Notes: generated from the letters alone by a model not told the origin. Shown: positions 8,284 through 17,186, counted from the first letter of the stretch. The stretch is 64,000 bases of DNA from Sporomusa sp. KB1 (GCF_007830295.1 NZ_VLKC01000002.1:3536770-3600769), one strand, 5' to 3'. Numbers and translations are program-made.

Positions 8284-8655
8284 TCATTGTTTTGTTTCTT
8301 TTATTTCAACGCTCAAGTTAAGCGGGTACAAGAAGTAATAAAAATGATTCCCATTGTCCCTATATACTAGTTGGCAGCATTCGCCACCAGTGTAGTGATA
8401 GGTCGGCTCAGTATCAACAAGTCCTTGCGGTTTAATGCACGCAAATTTCGAGCACTTTTTTGGCAGACTGACAACGATACGTCCCACTGTGAGAGAAACA
8501 AAGACCAGTATCTTGACAATTGCAAAATAAAAAATACTTGCAATTGTCAAGGACGAAAAAAATGGCATAACTGCGATTCCAGTTTTGCGGTGTGTTTTAC
8601 CTGATTCCATTATATAGTAACGTCTCATTGATTGCAAGTATAAATATAACTGCAA
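8284..8655 (-). CDS. Hypothetical small protein with one membrane segment (doubtful)
   Basis: An open frame of 123 codons upstream of pit on the same strand. One hydrophobic stretch (about residues 35-60) is followed by a polar tail with CKFACIK and GGECC. No family is recognised. The promoter at 8609-8637 lies inside the frame, so if the gene is real the start must be internal, for example the ATG for MPFFSS at 8568, but no good RBS precedes any candidate. A perfect 14-bp inverted repeat lies inside the hydrophobic segment. The frame may be a chance ORF in a leader region of pit. Confidence 0.25.
   Translation of the reverse strand: MQLYLYLQSMRRYYIMESGKTHRKTGIAVMPFFSSLTIASIFYFAIVKILVFVSLTVGRIVVSLPKKCSKFACIKPQGLVDTEPTYHYTGGECCQLVYRDNGNHFYYFLYPLNLSVEIKETKQ
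8512..8551. repeat. Perfect 14-bp inverted repeat
   Basis: CTTGACAATTGCAA at 8512-8525 and its exact inverse at 8538-8551, separated by a 12-base A/T-rich spacer. It lies between a minus-strand promoter and pit. It could be a regulator site, or an RNA hairpin in the pit leader. Confidence 0.6.
8609..8637 (-). promoter_or_regulatory. Sigma-70 type promoter reading toward pit
   Basis: On the minus strand TTGCAA (8632-8637) and a perfect TATAAT (8609-8614) are 17 bp apart. Transcription would start near 8602 and run through the inverted repeat at 8512-8551 into pit and arsC. Confidence 0.7.
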
Positions 8656-8859
8656 TTGAAATGTTTTACTCCTACATTGAACTGTCCATCAAATCACGAT
8701 AACCATTCTGCGAAAAATGGACAATTCCCATTCATGGGTGATTACAGGAGGGCATAAGCCGAGCAGTAACGCAAAATATATATTATACAATAAAGAGGCA
8801 TTATGTAATCACTTATCCTAAATATAATGAATATTATGTTGATAAAGGAGGTGAAAATT

Positions 8860-9303
8860 TTGAGTGAAGAAACTCAGAGACAGCATTATTATGTAGAAAC
8901 GGATTACGAAAATATAGAGCATAATCATGCGTTTATCACTATCGTGGATGTAGCCTGCGATCACCAACATGGCATTCTGGGAACAACAGGTCCGGCAATC
9001 TATTCAGGCCACAGTCATTTTCATCGTATTTGTGTTCTTACTACTTCCGATCCGAAAGGCGGACCAATTCATTGGCACATAGTTGATGTGGTTACAGGGC
9101 CAGCTATTGAAGTGGCAGGAGATGAACACACACATCAATTCTGCGGTGAAACAAGCTGTGTACTTGGGCATGCACATTCCTTCAACAGTACGACAGACAC
9201 TGCGCCAGAAAAAAAGAAATGTGACTGCGATCATAAAGAAAAAGACTGTGATCATAAAGACTGCGATCACGATCATAAGGGCTGTAAGCGCGAAGATGAT
9301 TAA
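8860..9303 (+). CDS. YmaF-like protein with His/Cys-rich tail
   Basis: About 147 residues. The body carries repeated HxH segments (HNHAF, HQHGILGTTGPAI, HSHFHRI, HTHQFCG, GHAHSF) with GPAI linkers, as in the YmaF family. The last 30 residues are CDCDHK / DCDHKD / DHDHKG repeats that should bind a transition metal. The start is TTG at 8860: AAAGGAGG at 8844-8851 fits it and not the upstream ATGs. Family function is unknown; metal storage or chaperoning is inference from composition. It is a single-gene unit ended by a terminator. Confidence 0.75.
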   Translation: MSEETQRQHYYVETDYENIEHNHAFITIVDVACDHQHGILGTTGPAIYSGHSHFHRICVLTTSDPKGGPIHWHIVDVVTGPAIEVAGDEHTHQFCGETSCVLGHAHSFNSTTDTAPEKKKCDCDHKEKDCDHKDCDHDHKGCKREDD

Positions 9304-9340
9304 TAGTAAAGAGGTATCAATTGAATAGTGCTAGATAATG

Positions 9341-9384
9341 AGCCGGTTGGGGTGGATTTGCCATCACCTTGCCCGGCTTTTTTT
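9341..9384 (+). terminator. Terminator after the YmaF-like gene
   Basis: AGCCGGttGGGGTGG pairs with CCATCACCttgCCCGGCT and is followed by seven T residues. Confidence 0.8.
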
Positions 9385-9541
9385 GTTGAGCGAAGTGGAC
9401 ACGAGATTGATAGTAACCGTAAGTTATAACAAGATAGAGTGCTGCTGTGGTGCTGAATAAAACCACCTTGGCATGAATGATGCTATTTAGTAATAAGGGC
9501 GCATTAATAAGGCGAGAAATACAAATATATTAAGAGGGTGA

Positions 9542-11641
9542 GTGGTGAGTAGAGTGAAAAGTATTAGGACTCAGTTAATTATCATGATATCAGTTATAAC
9601 GATTCTTGCATTCAGTGTGCAAGCAGTGACTTCATTGTATCAATTTAATGAATTTGCTTCAGTACAGATTCAAAAACAGTTAATCCTTCAGGCTGAAGAA
9701 GAGGCAAACAAACTATATCTGCCGCTAAAAGAAGTCGCAAATGATGCTGTTGATTTATCTTACCTTATCGGGATAAGGCCGGATAACGAAGAAGTAATCT
9801 TCAGTTTCACAAATAAGATAGTTGCGAAAAGCAGTGTCATTGCTGGTAGTGGCTACTCTTTTGAACCATATGGCTATAAAGCCACTAATAAATATTATTG
9901 GCCCTATATCTACAAAGATAAAAGTGGTAATGCGACTTTGACATGGGACTACAGCGACGGGAAGTCCGACTATTTTTCAAAAGAATGGTATAAGCTGGGC
10001 ATTAATGCCGATAGTCCTGTTAAATACACAGCTCCTTATGCCGATTCGTTTGATAAAAACAAAATATGGGTTAGCTGTGTTGCCCCGATAATTAAAAACG
10101 GTAACAAGATTGGAGTGGCTACAACTGACTTTACACTTGATAGTTTCAAGGAGCAGCTAAATACTGTTGAAGTCGGTAAACAGGGGTTTGCCTATGTAGT
10201 TACCAAAGAAGGTTTTTATATTGGAAACTATCGGGGAAAGCAGCAAGCTGATATGGAAAAGCAAAACAATCCAGTAACTTTTGCTCAAGACTTGTCTGCC
10301 AAAATAACAGAAGCTGAAGATGATGAGCTGAGAAAATTTGGCGAAACAGTGATTCAAGCTGCTAAATCCGGGATCACAAAACTTAATAGTCAGAATATGT
10401 TTGCCGTATATGCGCCAATAGGAGATACTGGGTTATATTTGATCCTTATGTATCCGATTTCTGAGGCGTATAGTGCTTTATATAATGTACTATATACAGA
10501 TCTGGTTTTAATACTGATAGTTGTGATTTTACTGATATTCTGTCTGAATTATCTAGTTAACAAAAAAATTATCAAGCGACTTTCACAATTAGCGACTATT
10601 GCAATCAGGGTAGCTCAAGGGGATTTGGCTCCGATAACAATTTCCAATAAACCCAACGATGAAATCGGCATGCTGATCTCATCATTTGCTACAATGACTG
10701 AAAATTTGCGAAGTCTCGTAAATCAAGTTGTTACAGTAACTGATAAAATAACCGTAAATAGTGACCAGCTTCATAATACATCGTCACAATCATCAACGGC
10801 TGCTACCCATATAGCTGAAGCAATAAGCGAGGTATCGGCGGCCACGGTTGTTCAGGTGGAGGATGCAGCCAGATCTGTAGTGGCTATGGAAGAAATGGCC
10901 GTGGCAATAAATCATATTGCCACAACAGCGGCAAAGCTATCAGAACAATCCTATCAAACCAGCCAGTCGGCTGAGGATGGCGGCCGTTCAGTTGATGATG
11001 CGAATAATCAAATAAACATCATTAGCCAGTCTGTTCGCCATTCAGCGCAGGTCGTGCAAAATTTAGGAGAAAGTTCTAAACAAATCAGCGGGATAGTTGA
11101 TGTGATAAGTGGTATAGCGGGCCAAACCAATCTTCTTGCCCTTAACGCTGCTATTGAGGCTGCCCGGGCAGGTGAACAGGGAAGGGGTTTTGCAGTTGTT
11201 GCTGAAGAAGTGCGTAAATTGGCAGAACAGTCACAAGCAGCTGCGCTAAAGATAGTAGGCATAATTAATGAAATACAAAAAGAAACCCAGGTCGCAGTTT
11301 CTGTAATAAATCAGGGAGCACAGGAGGTTTCCCAGGGCGCAGAGGTAGTTACTGTTGCCGGGGAGCGCTTTCGGCAAATTGTTTCCCAGATACAAGGTCT
11401 CAATAATAATATTCAGGAAGTTACCGCCGCTGCCGAACAATTGACAGCATCAAGCGAAAATGTAGTTGGATTATCTGAAAACGTGAAGGAAAAAACAGCA
11501 AGTGCCGCAGATCATATTCATACGATCTCTTCATTTACGGAGGAACAATCTGCCTCCATGCAAGGAATTACCGATGCTAGCAATAGTCTTGCTAAAATGG
11601 CTGAAGAATTAAATTCGCTTGTAAATAGATTCAAGTTATAA
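9542..11641 (+). CDS. Methyl-accepting chemotaxis protein
   Basis: A 699-residue transmembrane receptor. A first membrane helix (about 13-33) is followed by a dCache-type extracellular sensor ([42 protein letters not shown]), a second helix (about 318-338), a HAMP linker and a long coiled-coil signalling domain. The hairpin tip [38 protein letters not shown] is conserved, so it should bind CheA/CheW. WXXD-like sensor motifs suggest a small ligand such as an amine or amino acid, unproven. GTG codons at 9542, 9545 and 9554 are possible starts; GAGGGTG precedes the first two. It is monocistronic and lies just before the methyltransferase unit. Confidence 0.92.
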   Translation: MVSRVKSIRTQLIIMISVITILAFSVQAVTSLYQFNEFASVQIQKQLILQAEEEANKLYLPLKEVANDAVDLSYLIGIRPDNEEVIFSFTNKIVAKSSVIAGSGYSFEPYGYKATNKYYWPYIYKDKSGNATLTWDYSDGKSDYFSKEWYKLGINADSPVKYTAPYADSFDKNKIWVSCVAPIIKNGNKIGVATTDFTLDSFKEQLNTVEVGKQGFAYVVTKEGFYIGNYRGKQQADMEKQNNPVTFAQDLSAKITEAEDDELRKFGETVIQAAKSGITKLNSQNMFAVYAPIGDTGLYLILMYPISEAYSALYNVLYTDLVLILIVVILLIFCLNYLVNKKIIKRLSQLATIAIRVAQGDLAPITISNKPNDEIGMLISSFATMTENLRSLVNQVVTVTDKITVNSDQLHNTSSQSSTAATHIAEAISEVSAATVVQVEDAARSVVAMEEMAVAINHIATTAAKLSEQSYQTSQSAEDGGRSVDDANNQINIISQSVRHSAQVVQNLGESSKQISGIVDVISGIAGQTNLLALNAAIEAARAGEQGRGFAVVAEEVRKLAEQSQAAALKIVGIINEIQKETQVAVSVINQGAQEVSQGAEVVTVAGERFRQIVSQIQGLNNNIQEVTAAAEQLTASSENVVGLSENVKEKTASAADHIHTISSFTEEQSASMQGITDASNSLAKMAEELNSLVNRFKL

Positions 11642-11665
11642 CAAGGGTAGAGAAGTTTTTAATGG

Positions 11666-11679
11666 TTGCAGAAGTGAAA
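11666..11679. promoter_or_regulatory. Enhancer-like site 1a (TTGCA-N4-TGAAA)
   Basis: TTGCAGAAGTGAAA, about 290 bp upstream of the predicted start of transcription at the sigma-54 promoter at 11932. It has the same architecture as the sites before the other two sigma-54 promoters. Confidence 0.5.
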
Positions 11680-11777
11680 TCACCATCGCGTTAATGAAAT
11701 AGACCGTGTCCACTCCTGAAATCCTTGCAAATATTCCGAAAAAGGGAGTGCTTAATTCGGACAAATCCAGTAGCAGC

Positions 11778-11791
11778 TTTCAATAATGAAA
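11778..11791. promoter_or_regulatory. Enhancer-like site 1b (TTTCA-N4-TGAAA)
   Basis: TTTCAATAATGAAA, a perfect 5+5 inverted pair with a 4-bp spacer, about 180 bp upstream of the predicted start of transcription. It matches the exact double sites at 16942 and 17018. Confidence 0.65.
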
Positions 11792-11931
11792 GGGTGTACC
11801 TGTATTTTGCAGGATTGATTGCGGCGTAAAAAAGCAAGTGATAAATTTTTCGAAATAAATCAGGGGCAAGGTAGTAGGAAATGTCCGGGTTACTCAGAAT
11901 ATTTTACAATTATTTTTCTTATAATCACTTT

Positions 11932-11949
11932 TAGGCATGTTTATTGCAA
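11932..11949 (+). promoter_or_regulatory. Sigma-54 (-24/-12) promoter of the methyltransferase unit
   Basis: TAGGCATGTTTATTGCAA: the GG at 11934-11935 and the GC at 11946-11947 are 10 bp apart, as required by sigma-54 (consensus TGGCAC-N5-TTGC). It lies 51 bp before the mttB-like gene. Confidence 0.8.
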
Positions 11950-12000
11950 GTATATAAAGTAAGTCGGCATAGATCGACAAATTACTAGGGGGGTATAAAA

Positions 12001-13446
12001 ATGGCTGGAATACTTAATACCAAAATTTTATCGACAAATGAAGTTGCTGTGATGAAGGAAAAACTTGAGACACTTTTATCAACTAAGGGGGTTAAGATCG
12101 ATCATCCTACAGTAATGGGACTATTAAAAGATGCTGGTGCTCAGGTTGAAGCTTCCGGTACGGTAAAATTCCCAAAATCAGTAATCGACAAAGCGTTGAA
12201 AAGCATACCTAAAAATTTTACGTTAGCAGCACCTGATCCCCAATACGATCTAACTTTCCCTCATCCCGACGGTAAATTCTATACTAGAACTTGTACAGGT
12301 GGTATGAACTATTTAAACGAAAATGGCGAATATCATAATATCACCATCGAAGAGGTAGCTGATTGGGCAAAGCTTATTAATGCCTTAGATAATATCAATT
12401 TCTGTGCACTCCCATCCACGTCTATTAAATCGGTTCCAGGCGAAACCATCGATATTCATACCTTACGGACTGTTCTCGAGCACAGCAAGAAACATATTTG
12501 GGTGCAGCCCTACGAAGCAGCAAACGCAAAATATCTAATTGAGCTGGCGGCTGCCCGGGTAGGCGGAAAAGAACAACTGAAGAAGAGACCGATTATTAGT
12601 TTTATCACTTGCTCAGTACCTCCTTTTCAATATAAATACATGGACATGGAGGCTCTTTATCAATGTTGTATTAACGGAGTGCCTATCCAACCTTGTTCTC
12701 TGCCTGCAGCCGGTGCTAACGCGCCTATTACTCCGCAGGGCATAGCCTTGCTGGCATCTACAGAGGTTATGGCGCAAATTATTATGGCCCAGCTTCTTGC
12801 TCCAGGCTTACCTGTTATTGCCACACCGTTATTATTTGCTATGGATATGTTAACGACCTATACGTTGCAGTCGCCAATCGAAACAACCATGGGAAGAATG
12901 GTTGCTATGCAATTGTTTGAAGAGGGATATGGTATTTATGCTCACAGCTATGGTACTGGAACAGACAGCTTCCTTTTAGATGGTCAGTCAATGGTTGAAA
13001 GAACCTCGTTGATCCATATGCTGGCCCTGTCTGGCGCATCAGTACTGGGAGGTGCCGGACAGCTCGAAGTAGCCAAAACGATTAGCCCGATCCAACTTAT
13101 TATCGACAACGACATTTTTGGCATGACTAAGAAGCTGTTAGGTGGTTTGGAGATTAATGACGATATGCTTGCCTGGAATGAAATGATGGAATTGACTGGC
13201 AAAGAATCCTTTGTAGATATGGATCACACGTTTGAGCATTTCCGGGATTCTTTACGGCTGCCGACCTTTAATCGCGATTCCAGACCTAATTGGGAAAAAT
13301 CCGGCAAAAAAGACATGCTTGACCGGGCCCAGGATATTTATGCAGCCATTAAGAAAGACTATCAGCCGATAGCTGTGGCCAGTGAGGTTCTAAGCAACAT
13401 GGACGAAATAATGAAGCAAGCAGATGCCAAGCTTGTCGGTAAATAA
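12001..13446 (+). CDS. MttB-family corrinoid methyltransferase (non-pyrrolysine), possible trigonelline demethylase
   Basis: A 481-residue protein of the trimethylamine methyltransferase (MttB) superfamily, with no in-frame amber codon, so it belongs to the non-pyrrolysine branch. Characterised members of that branch demethylate glycine betaine (MtgB), proline betaine (MtpB) or carnitine (MtcB), passing the methyl group to a Co(I) corrinoid protein. The family core (TRTCTGGMNYL, PIQPCSLPAAGANAPITPQG, GASVLGGAGQLE) is intact. A strong RBS (AGGGGGG) precedes the ATG. It leads a unit with transporter, corrinoid protein and methyl-THF transferase, under the same type of sigma-54 control as nicotinate fermentation. 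I infer N-methylnicotinate (trigonelline) as substrate; another betaine is the alternative. Confidence 0.85.
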   Translation: MAGILNTKILSTNEVAVMKEKLETLLSTKGVKIDHPTVMGLLKDAGAQVEASGTVKFPKSVIDKALKSIPKNFTLAAPDPQYDLTFPHPDGKFYTRTCTGGMNYLNENGEYHNITIEEVADWAKLINALDNINFCALPSTSIKSVPGETIDIHTLRTVLEHSKKHIWVQPYEAANAKYLIELAAARVGGKEQLKKRPIISFITCSVPPFQYKYMDMEALYQCCINGVPIQPCSLPAAGANAPITPQGIALLASTEVMAQIIMAQLLAPGLPVIATPLLFAMDMLTTYTLQSPIETTMGRMVAMQLFEEGYGIYAHSYGTGTDSFLLDGQSMVERTSLIHMLALSGASVLGGAGQLEVAKTISPIQLIIDNDIFGMTKKLLGGLEINDDMLAWNEMMELTGKESFVDMDHTFEHFRDSLRLPTFNRDSRPNWEKSGKKDMLDRAQDIYAAIKKDYQPIAVASEVLSNMDEIMKQADAKLVGK

Positions 13447-13544
13447 GCGATTGAGCACTGCTCTACTTGTGATAGGTGATATCTATAGGTAAATGTGAGG
13501 TGATAAGCAGTAGGTGGGGAGCTCATAAAAGGGGGGGAGCAATT

Positions 13545-13817
13545 GTGAAAAAGTCTTATAAAACAACAGAAAAGTGGTGGTTGGGTCTAACAGTACTTTT
13601 TTATGCACTGTATAACATACCAGGATTCCCAGTGTATGGGGATTCAAACGCCGCTTTATGGCATGGAGCATTGACCATTTTGCCACTGTGGATCGTTGTT
13701 TATGGCGGGATGGCAATACTCCATAAACAACGTAGGCTGAGGAAAAGACCTGATCAATCCCTGCAGGCAGCAGACAGCATGAACACAGATGATCCCATTT
13801 CAAAGGGAGGGATATAA
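13545..13817 (+). CDS. Small two-helix membrane subunit of a sodium:solute symporter
   Basis: A 90-residue protein with two hydrophobic segments (about 10-28 and 40-60) and a basic, then polar C-terminus. It resembles the small partner proteins (DUF3311-like) encoded just ahead of some SSS-family symporters. The GTG at 13545 is chosen because AAAAGGGGGGG lies directly before it; the open frame begins earlier without an RBS. Its stop is immediately followed by the ATG of the large symporter subunit, so the two are coupled. Assignment to DUF3311 is by overall pattern only. Confidence 0.65.
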   Translation: MKKSYKTTEKWWLGLTVLFYALYNIPGFPVYGDSNAALWHGALTILPLWIVVYGGMAILHKQRRLRKRPDQSLQAADSMNTDDPISKGGI

Positions 13818-15341
13818 ATGTTATCTGCTTCGACTACCTGGACGTTATATATCAGTTACATGGGAGCACTTATCGCTTTTGGGGTTTATGTATGGTGGCG
13901 GGAAAAGAATAACTCCGCCCGGCATTTTTATACTGCAGGCAACACAATCAACTGGTTTGTCCTGTGTATGACCTATATCGCAGCTCTCATGAGCACCTGG
14001 GTATTCTTTGCCGGGCCTGGTGGTTATTACCGTGGCGGCTTTGGCTACTATATGTCTGAGCTTAGCTATATTCCGCTATTCCCGGTTCTTACCTACTTTG
14101 TTATGAACAGAGTGTGGTTGTTAAATACCCAGCGGAATTACACAACTCAGGCTGACATCTTTGTTGACCGTTTCCGCAGTCCAACTCTGCGGCTGGTATT
14201 GGCATTAGTGTTCTTCTGTGTTTCCATGCCTTATGCTGCTGCAATCTATATTGCCTGCGGCAAGGCAGCTACCGTTGCCACTAACGGAGCTATTAACCAG
14301 ACTACCGCGGTGATATTCGTCGGTTTGACAGCCCTGCTGTTTATACCGTTTGGCGGCGTAAAATCGGTGGCATGGGCGGCCACAGTCCAAGCCTGGATAT
14401 TCATGGTTGCACTTTGGAGCATAGGTATCTGTGCCATTGCTTATGGATTTGGCGGCGATGTTTTTGGTGCAGCAGCCAGTGTCTGGGACCACACTAACTC
14501 CTGGTTTTCTTATCCCGGTCCCGAAAATTGGGTACCTTATTCTGCCAGGTTCGGCTATCCAATTGCTTGCGCTATTGGTTGGACAATCATGTTGCCTGAT
14601 GTATTCATCAGGGCCGGATATTTTGGCAAGGACATGCAAACCCAGCGCAGTCTGATGGTTTTGCAGCCTGTTTTGCAAACCGTCGTTTGGACTGGTGTTA
14701 TGTTTATCGGTTTTGCCGCTATTGCCATGCTGCCTGGATTAAAGGGTGGCGATACTGAGCTGGTTATTCCGTTATTACTTGCCAAGATTATTTCACCACA
14801 ATCAGCCACTGTTGCATCAATATTAATGGCAGTATTCGTCTGGGGCACATTGGCCAAAGGCTTATCTGCCGCCACCTCCCACCTTTTGGTAGCCGGTTCG
14901 ATCATATCGGAGGATATTCTTACCAGGTTGCTCAAACTTAAGGTTAGTCCAAATGTTCATATTACCATTGCCCGCTTAGCTGTTGTTGGGTTAGGTTTGA
15001 CGGCCCTATGGCTGGCTCTTAATCCCCCAGATTTGATGTGGACGTTGATTATGTTTGCCATTGCCCTGGTTATGCCGATTTTCCCTGTATTGGTAGCAGC
15101 ACTCTACTGGCGACGGGCTACCGCGCCAGCCGCTTTGACTGCTTCTATTGTAGGTGTCATCGGGGTATTGCTTACTTACCAGCATGGCTTGGGTGACAGC
15201 TGGTACGGGGTGCTGGGAATGGTGGCCTCCGCTGTTCTAATGGTAGTGGTAAGCTATATGACCAAAGAGACTGATAAAGAGGTGCTTGATGAGTTTTACG
15301 GTGCTTTAGCGAAAGCGGAAGCTGAATACTATGAAGACTAA
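13818..15341 (+). CDS. Sodium:solute symporter (SSS family), probable betaine/trigonelline importer
   Basis: A 507-residue protein with about 13 membrane segments and the SSS fold (early FYTAGNTINWFVLCMTYIAALMSTWVFFAGPGGYY; later ATSHLLVAGSIISEDI). The family couples sodium entry to uptake of amino acids, pantothenate, betaines and similar solutes. It begins at the base after the small subunit's stop and sits between the MttB-like and corrinoid-protein genes. The location predicts import of the methylated substrate of the unit. No other transporter occurs in the nicotinate region, so it may also serve nicotinate itself. Substrate is inference. Confidence 0.85.
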   Translation: MLSASTTWTLYISYMGALIAFGVYVWWREKNNSARHFYTAGNTINWFVLCMTYIAALMSTWVFFAGPGGYYRGGFGYYMSELSYIPLFPVLTYFVMNRVWLLNTQRNYTTQADIFVDRFRSPTLRLVLALVFFCVSMPYAAAIYIACGKAATVATNGAINQTTAVIFVGLTALLFIPFGGVKSVAWAATVQAWIFMVALWSIGICAIAYGFGGDVFGAAASVWDHTNSWFSYPGPENWVPYSARFGYPIACAIGWTIMLPDVFIRAGYFGKDMQTQRSLMVLQPVLQTVVWTGVMFIGFAAIAMLPGLKGGDTELVIPLLLAKIISPQSATVASILMAVFVWGTLAKGLSAATSHLLVAGSIISEDILTRLLKLKVSPNVHITIARLAVVGLGLTALWLALNPPDLMWTLIMFAIALVMPIFPVLVAALYWRRATAPAALTASIVGVIGVLLTYQHGLGDSWYGVLGMVASAVLMVVVSYMTKETDKEVLDEFYGALAKAEAEYYED

Positions 15342-15379
15342 GTAGATAAAACATAAATATACTTGAGGAGGATTTTATA

Positions 15380-16018
15380 ATGAGCGATTTTAGCAAATTG
15401 GCACAAGCAGTTTTCAAAGGGGATTTAAAGGGTGTTAAAGCAATAACCCAAGAATTAATTGATAATGGGGCAAAAGCGGATGATATTATTAACCAAGGCT
15501 TGCTTGGCGGGATGGATATAGTAGCACCTAAGTTTAAGGCTGGAGAAATGTTTGTGCCTGAGGTACTACGGGCAGCCAAAGCCTTGGGATGTGGTATGGA
15601 ATTGCTCAAACCATTGCTAGGGGCTGATGGCGGTAGCCTAAAAAAAGTAGCCACCGTTATCATTGGAACTGTAGCCGGAGACCTGCATGACATAGGGAAA
15701 AATCTTGTAATTCTTATTTTAGAAAGTTCCTCTTTTAATGTAATTGATCTTGGTGTCGATGTTTCACCGGAAAAATTTGTCGAAGCTATTAAGGAACACA
15801 AGCCGCAATTTGTTGGCCTGTCAGCATTGTTAACTACGACCATGATGGCCATGAAGGATACCATCGTAGCGATAAAAGATGCCGGTCTTAGAGACAATGT
15901 TAAGATTCTGGTAGGCGGTGCCCCTATTTCCCAGGAATTTGCTGATGAAATCTACGCTGATGCGTTCTGTGCCGATGCCATTGCTGCCAAAGAAATTGCC
16001 ACAAAAATGCTTGCATAA
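15380..16018 (+). CDS. Corrinoid (methyl-carrier) protein
   Basis: A 212-residue two-domain corrinoid protein of the MtgC/MttC/MtbC type. An N-terminal helical cap is followed by a B12-binding Rossmann domain with the signature GDLHDIGKN (H103 is the lower cobalt ligand), then SALLTTTM and VGGAP. It accepts the methyl group from the MttB-like enzyme and donates it to the methyl-THF transferase encoded next. RBS TGAGGAGG is strong. Spacing to the symporter is 38 bp. No reductive activase (RamA-like) gene is in the window, though Co(I) reactivation is needed. Confidence 0.92.
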   Translation: MSDFSKLAQAVFKGDLKGVKAITQELIDNGAKADDIINQGLLGGMDIVAPKFKAGEMFVPEVLRAAKALGCGMELLKPLLGADGGSLKKVATVIIGTVAGDLHDIGKNLVILILESSSFNVIDLGVDVSPEKFVEAIKEHKPQFVGLSALLTTTMMAMKDTIVAIKDAGLRDNVKILVGGAPISQEFADEIYADAFCADAIAAKEIATKMLA

Positions 16019-16071
16019 CACTGAAAATCATTCCGTAGGTTTATTGACTAAACATAAAGGAGAAATTTGCA

Positions 16072-16869
16072 GTGGTAATTATCGGTGAACTTATTAATAC
16101 AAGCCGCAAAGCCGTTAGTGAAGCAGTAGACAACCGTGATGCCGAATATATAAAAAAAGTTGCCATAGAGCAGATGGAAGCAGGAGCTACTTACATTGAC
16201 GTAAATTGCGGGAACAAAGTGCATAATGAAGTAGAAGTTATGGAGTGGCTGGTAAAAACGATTCAGGAGGCCGTTGATACTCCGCTTTGTATTGACAGTC
16301 CCAATCCTAAGGCTGTAGAGGCTGGATTGGCGCTGGCTAAATGTGGTCAACCTATGGTCAATTCAATAACCGATGAGAAGGCACGGTATGAAGAAGTTCT
16401 GCCCTTGGTACTCAAGTACAAAGCTAAGGTTATTGCCTTGTGCATGGATGATACGGGAATGCCGAATACAGCAGAAGATCGTATGCGAGTAGTAAAAAGC
16501 TTGTATGCCAAACTTACAGCAGCCGGAGTTCCGGAGGAAGATATTCACTTTGATCCTCTGGTCAAACCGATTAGTGTAGTTGGTGAAGCCGGGTTAGAAG
16601 TTCTGGAAACAATCAAATTAATCAAACAGGATTATCCTAAAGTCCATTTCGCTTGCGGCTTAAGCAATGTATCGTTTGGTCTTCCCGGACGAAAAATCCT
16701 GAATAGGTTATTTGTCACCCAAACTATGGCACTAGGTATGGATGGGTATATTCTGAATCCAACAGACAAAGGAATGATGGGGTTCATTTATGCTGCTAAA
16801 GCTTTACTAGGCCAGGATGAATATTGTGGAGATTATTTAGATGCCTATAGAAACGGTTCCTACGACTAA
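16072..16869 (+). CDS. Methyltetrahydrofolate:corrinoid methyltransferase (MtgA type)
   Basis: A 265-residue pterin-binding-domain TIM barrel. Conserved parts include IGELINTSRKAV at the start, YIDVNCG, LCIDSPNP and FACGLSNVSFGLP. In the glycine betaine system the MtgA homologue moves the methyl group from the corrinoid protein to tetrahydrofolate. Methyl-THF would then enter the Wood-Ljungdahl pathway. The start is GTG 16072 with AAAGGAG upstream. It ends the first unit; a hairpin terminator follows 18 bp downstream. A methyl-THF to corrinoid direction (as in AcsE/MeTr) is chemically possible, but the gene neighbours argue for the demethylation direction. Confidence 0.88.
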   Translation: MVIIGELINTSRKAVSEAVDNRDAEYIKKVAIEQMEAGATYIDVNCGNKVHNEVEVMEWLVKTIQEAVDTPLCIDSPNPKAVEAGLALAKCGQPMVNSITDEKARYEEVLPLVLKYKAKVIALCMDDTGMPNTAEDRMRVVKSLYAKLTAAGVPEEDIHFDPLVKPISVVGEAGLEVLETIKLIKQDYPKVHFACGLSNVSFGLPGRKILNRLFVTQTMALGMDGYILNPTDKGMMGFIYAAKALLGQDEYCGDYLDAYRNGSYD

Positions 16870-16886
16870 AATTTAATTTTTGCCAT

Positions 16887-16932
16887 GTAACGCTAAGTCT
16901 CACGATAATCGGGGCTTAGCGTTACAATTTTA
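16887..16932 (+). terminator. Terminator after the methyltransferase unit
   Basis: GTAACGCTAAG (16887-16897) and its exact inverse CTTAGCGTTAC (16915-16925) form an 11-bp stem followed by AATTTTA. It separates the methyltransferase unit from the nicotinate unit, so the second has its own promoter. Confidence 0.7.
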
Positions 16933-16941
16933 CTTGCGGCT

Positions 16942-16960
16942 TTTCATAATTGAAATGGCA
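16942..16960. promoter_or_regulatory. Enhancer-like site 2a
   Basis: TTTCATAATTGAAATGGCA, containing a perfect TTTCA-N4-TGAAA inverted pair. The same 19 bases recur at 17018-17036, 76 bp (about seven helical turns) downstream. The site lies about 190 bp before the -24 element. Confidence 0.75.
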
Positions 16961-17017
16961 TTTCAAACTTAAAATTTGCCAGAGATAACTGATAATCCAA
17001 GGTTTTTGCCAAGTGTA

Positions 17018-17036
17018 TTTCATAATTGAAATGGCA
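17018..17036. promoter_or_regulatory. Enhancer-like site 2b
   Basis: An exact second copy of the 19-base site at 16942-16960, about 115 bp upstream of the -24 element. Paired identical sites at this distance are what sigma-54 activators use. Confidence 0.75.
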
Positions 17037-17129
17037 AGGCATTGGACTGGAGGTAAATTACTTTTTAACTAACCCGTATAACACTGGCTAAAAGGGCGGG
17101 AATCACTACTTTTTAGAATAATAGTTCGA

Positions 17130-17147
17130 TTGGCGCGAAAAATGCAT
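17130..17147 (+). promoter_or_regulatory. Sigma-54 (-24/-12) promoter of the nicotinate unit
   Basis: TTGGCGCGAAAAATGCAT: GG at 17132-17133 and GC at 17144-17145 with 10 bp between. It lies 40 bp before ndhS. Confidence 0.75.
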
Positions 17148-17186
17148 TAACTTATGATAAGTTGTTGTGGGGAGGGTTGGTTGTTT

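Larger units (their letters stand above)
11642..12000 (+). promoter_or_regulatory. Control region of the methyltransferase unit
   Basis: A 359-bp non-coding stretch. It holds a sigma-54 promoter near its downstream end and two inverted enhancer-like sites upstream (described separately). No gene, riboswitch or clear terminator for the chemotaxis receptor was recognised. Confidence 0.7.
16870..17186 (+). promoter_or_regulatory. Control region of the nicotinate unit
   Basis: This 317-bp gap holds a hairpin terminator, two identical enhancer-like sites and a sigma-54 promoter (all listed separately). A third, weaker half-matching site is TTTCA-AACT-TAAAA at 16961-16974. No gene is seen. Confidence 0.75.

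Noticed and set aside
8371..8604. 77-codon plus-strand frame opposite the doubtful 123-codon frame
   Set aside because: No RBS, no family, and it contains the inverted repeat; looks like chance.
12001..13446. Pyrrolysine-containing trimethylamine methyltransferase
   Set aside because: The gene has no in-frame TAG; it belongs to the non-pyrrolysine branch of the family.
16870..17186. CRISPR-like array from the repeated 19-mers
   Set aside because: Only two copies, in a promoter region; they fit paired activator sites.
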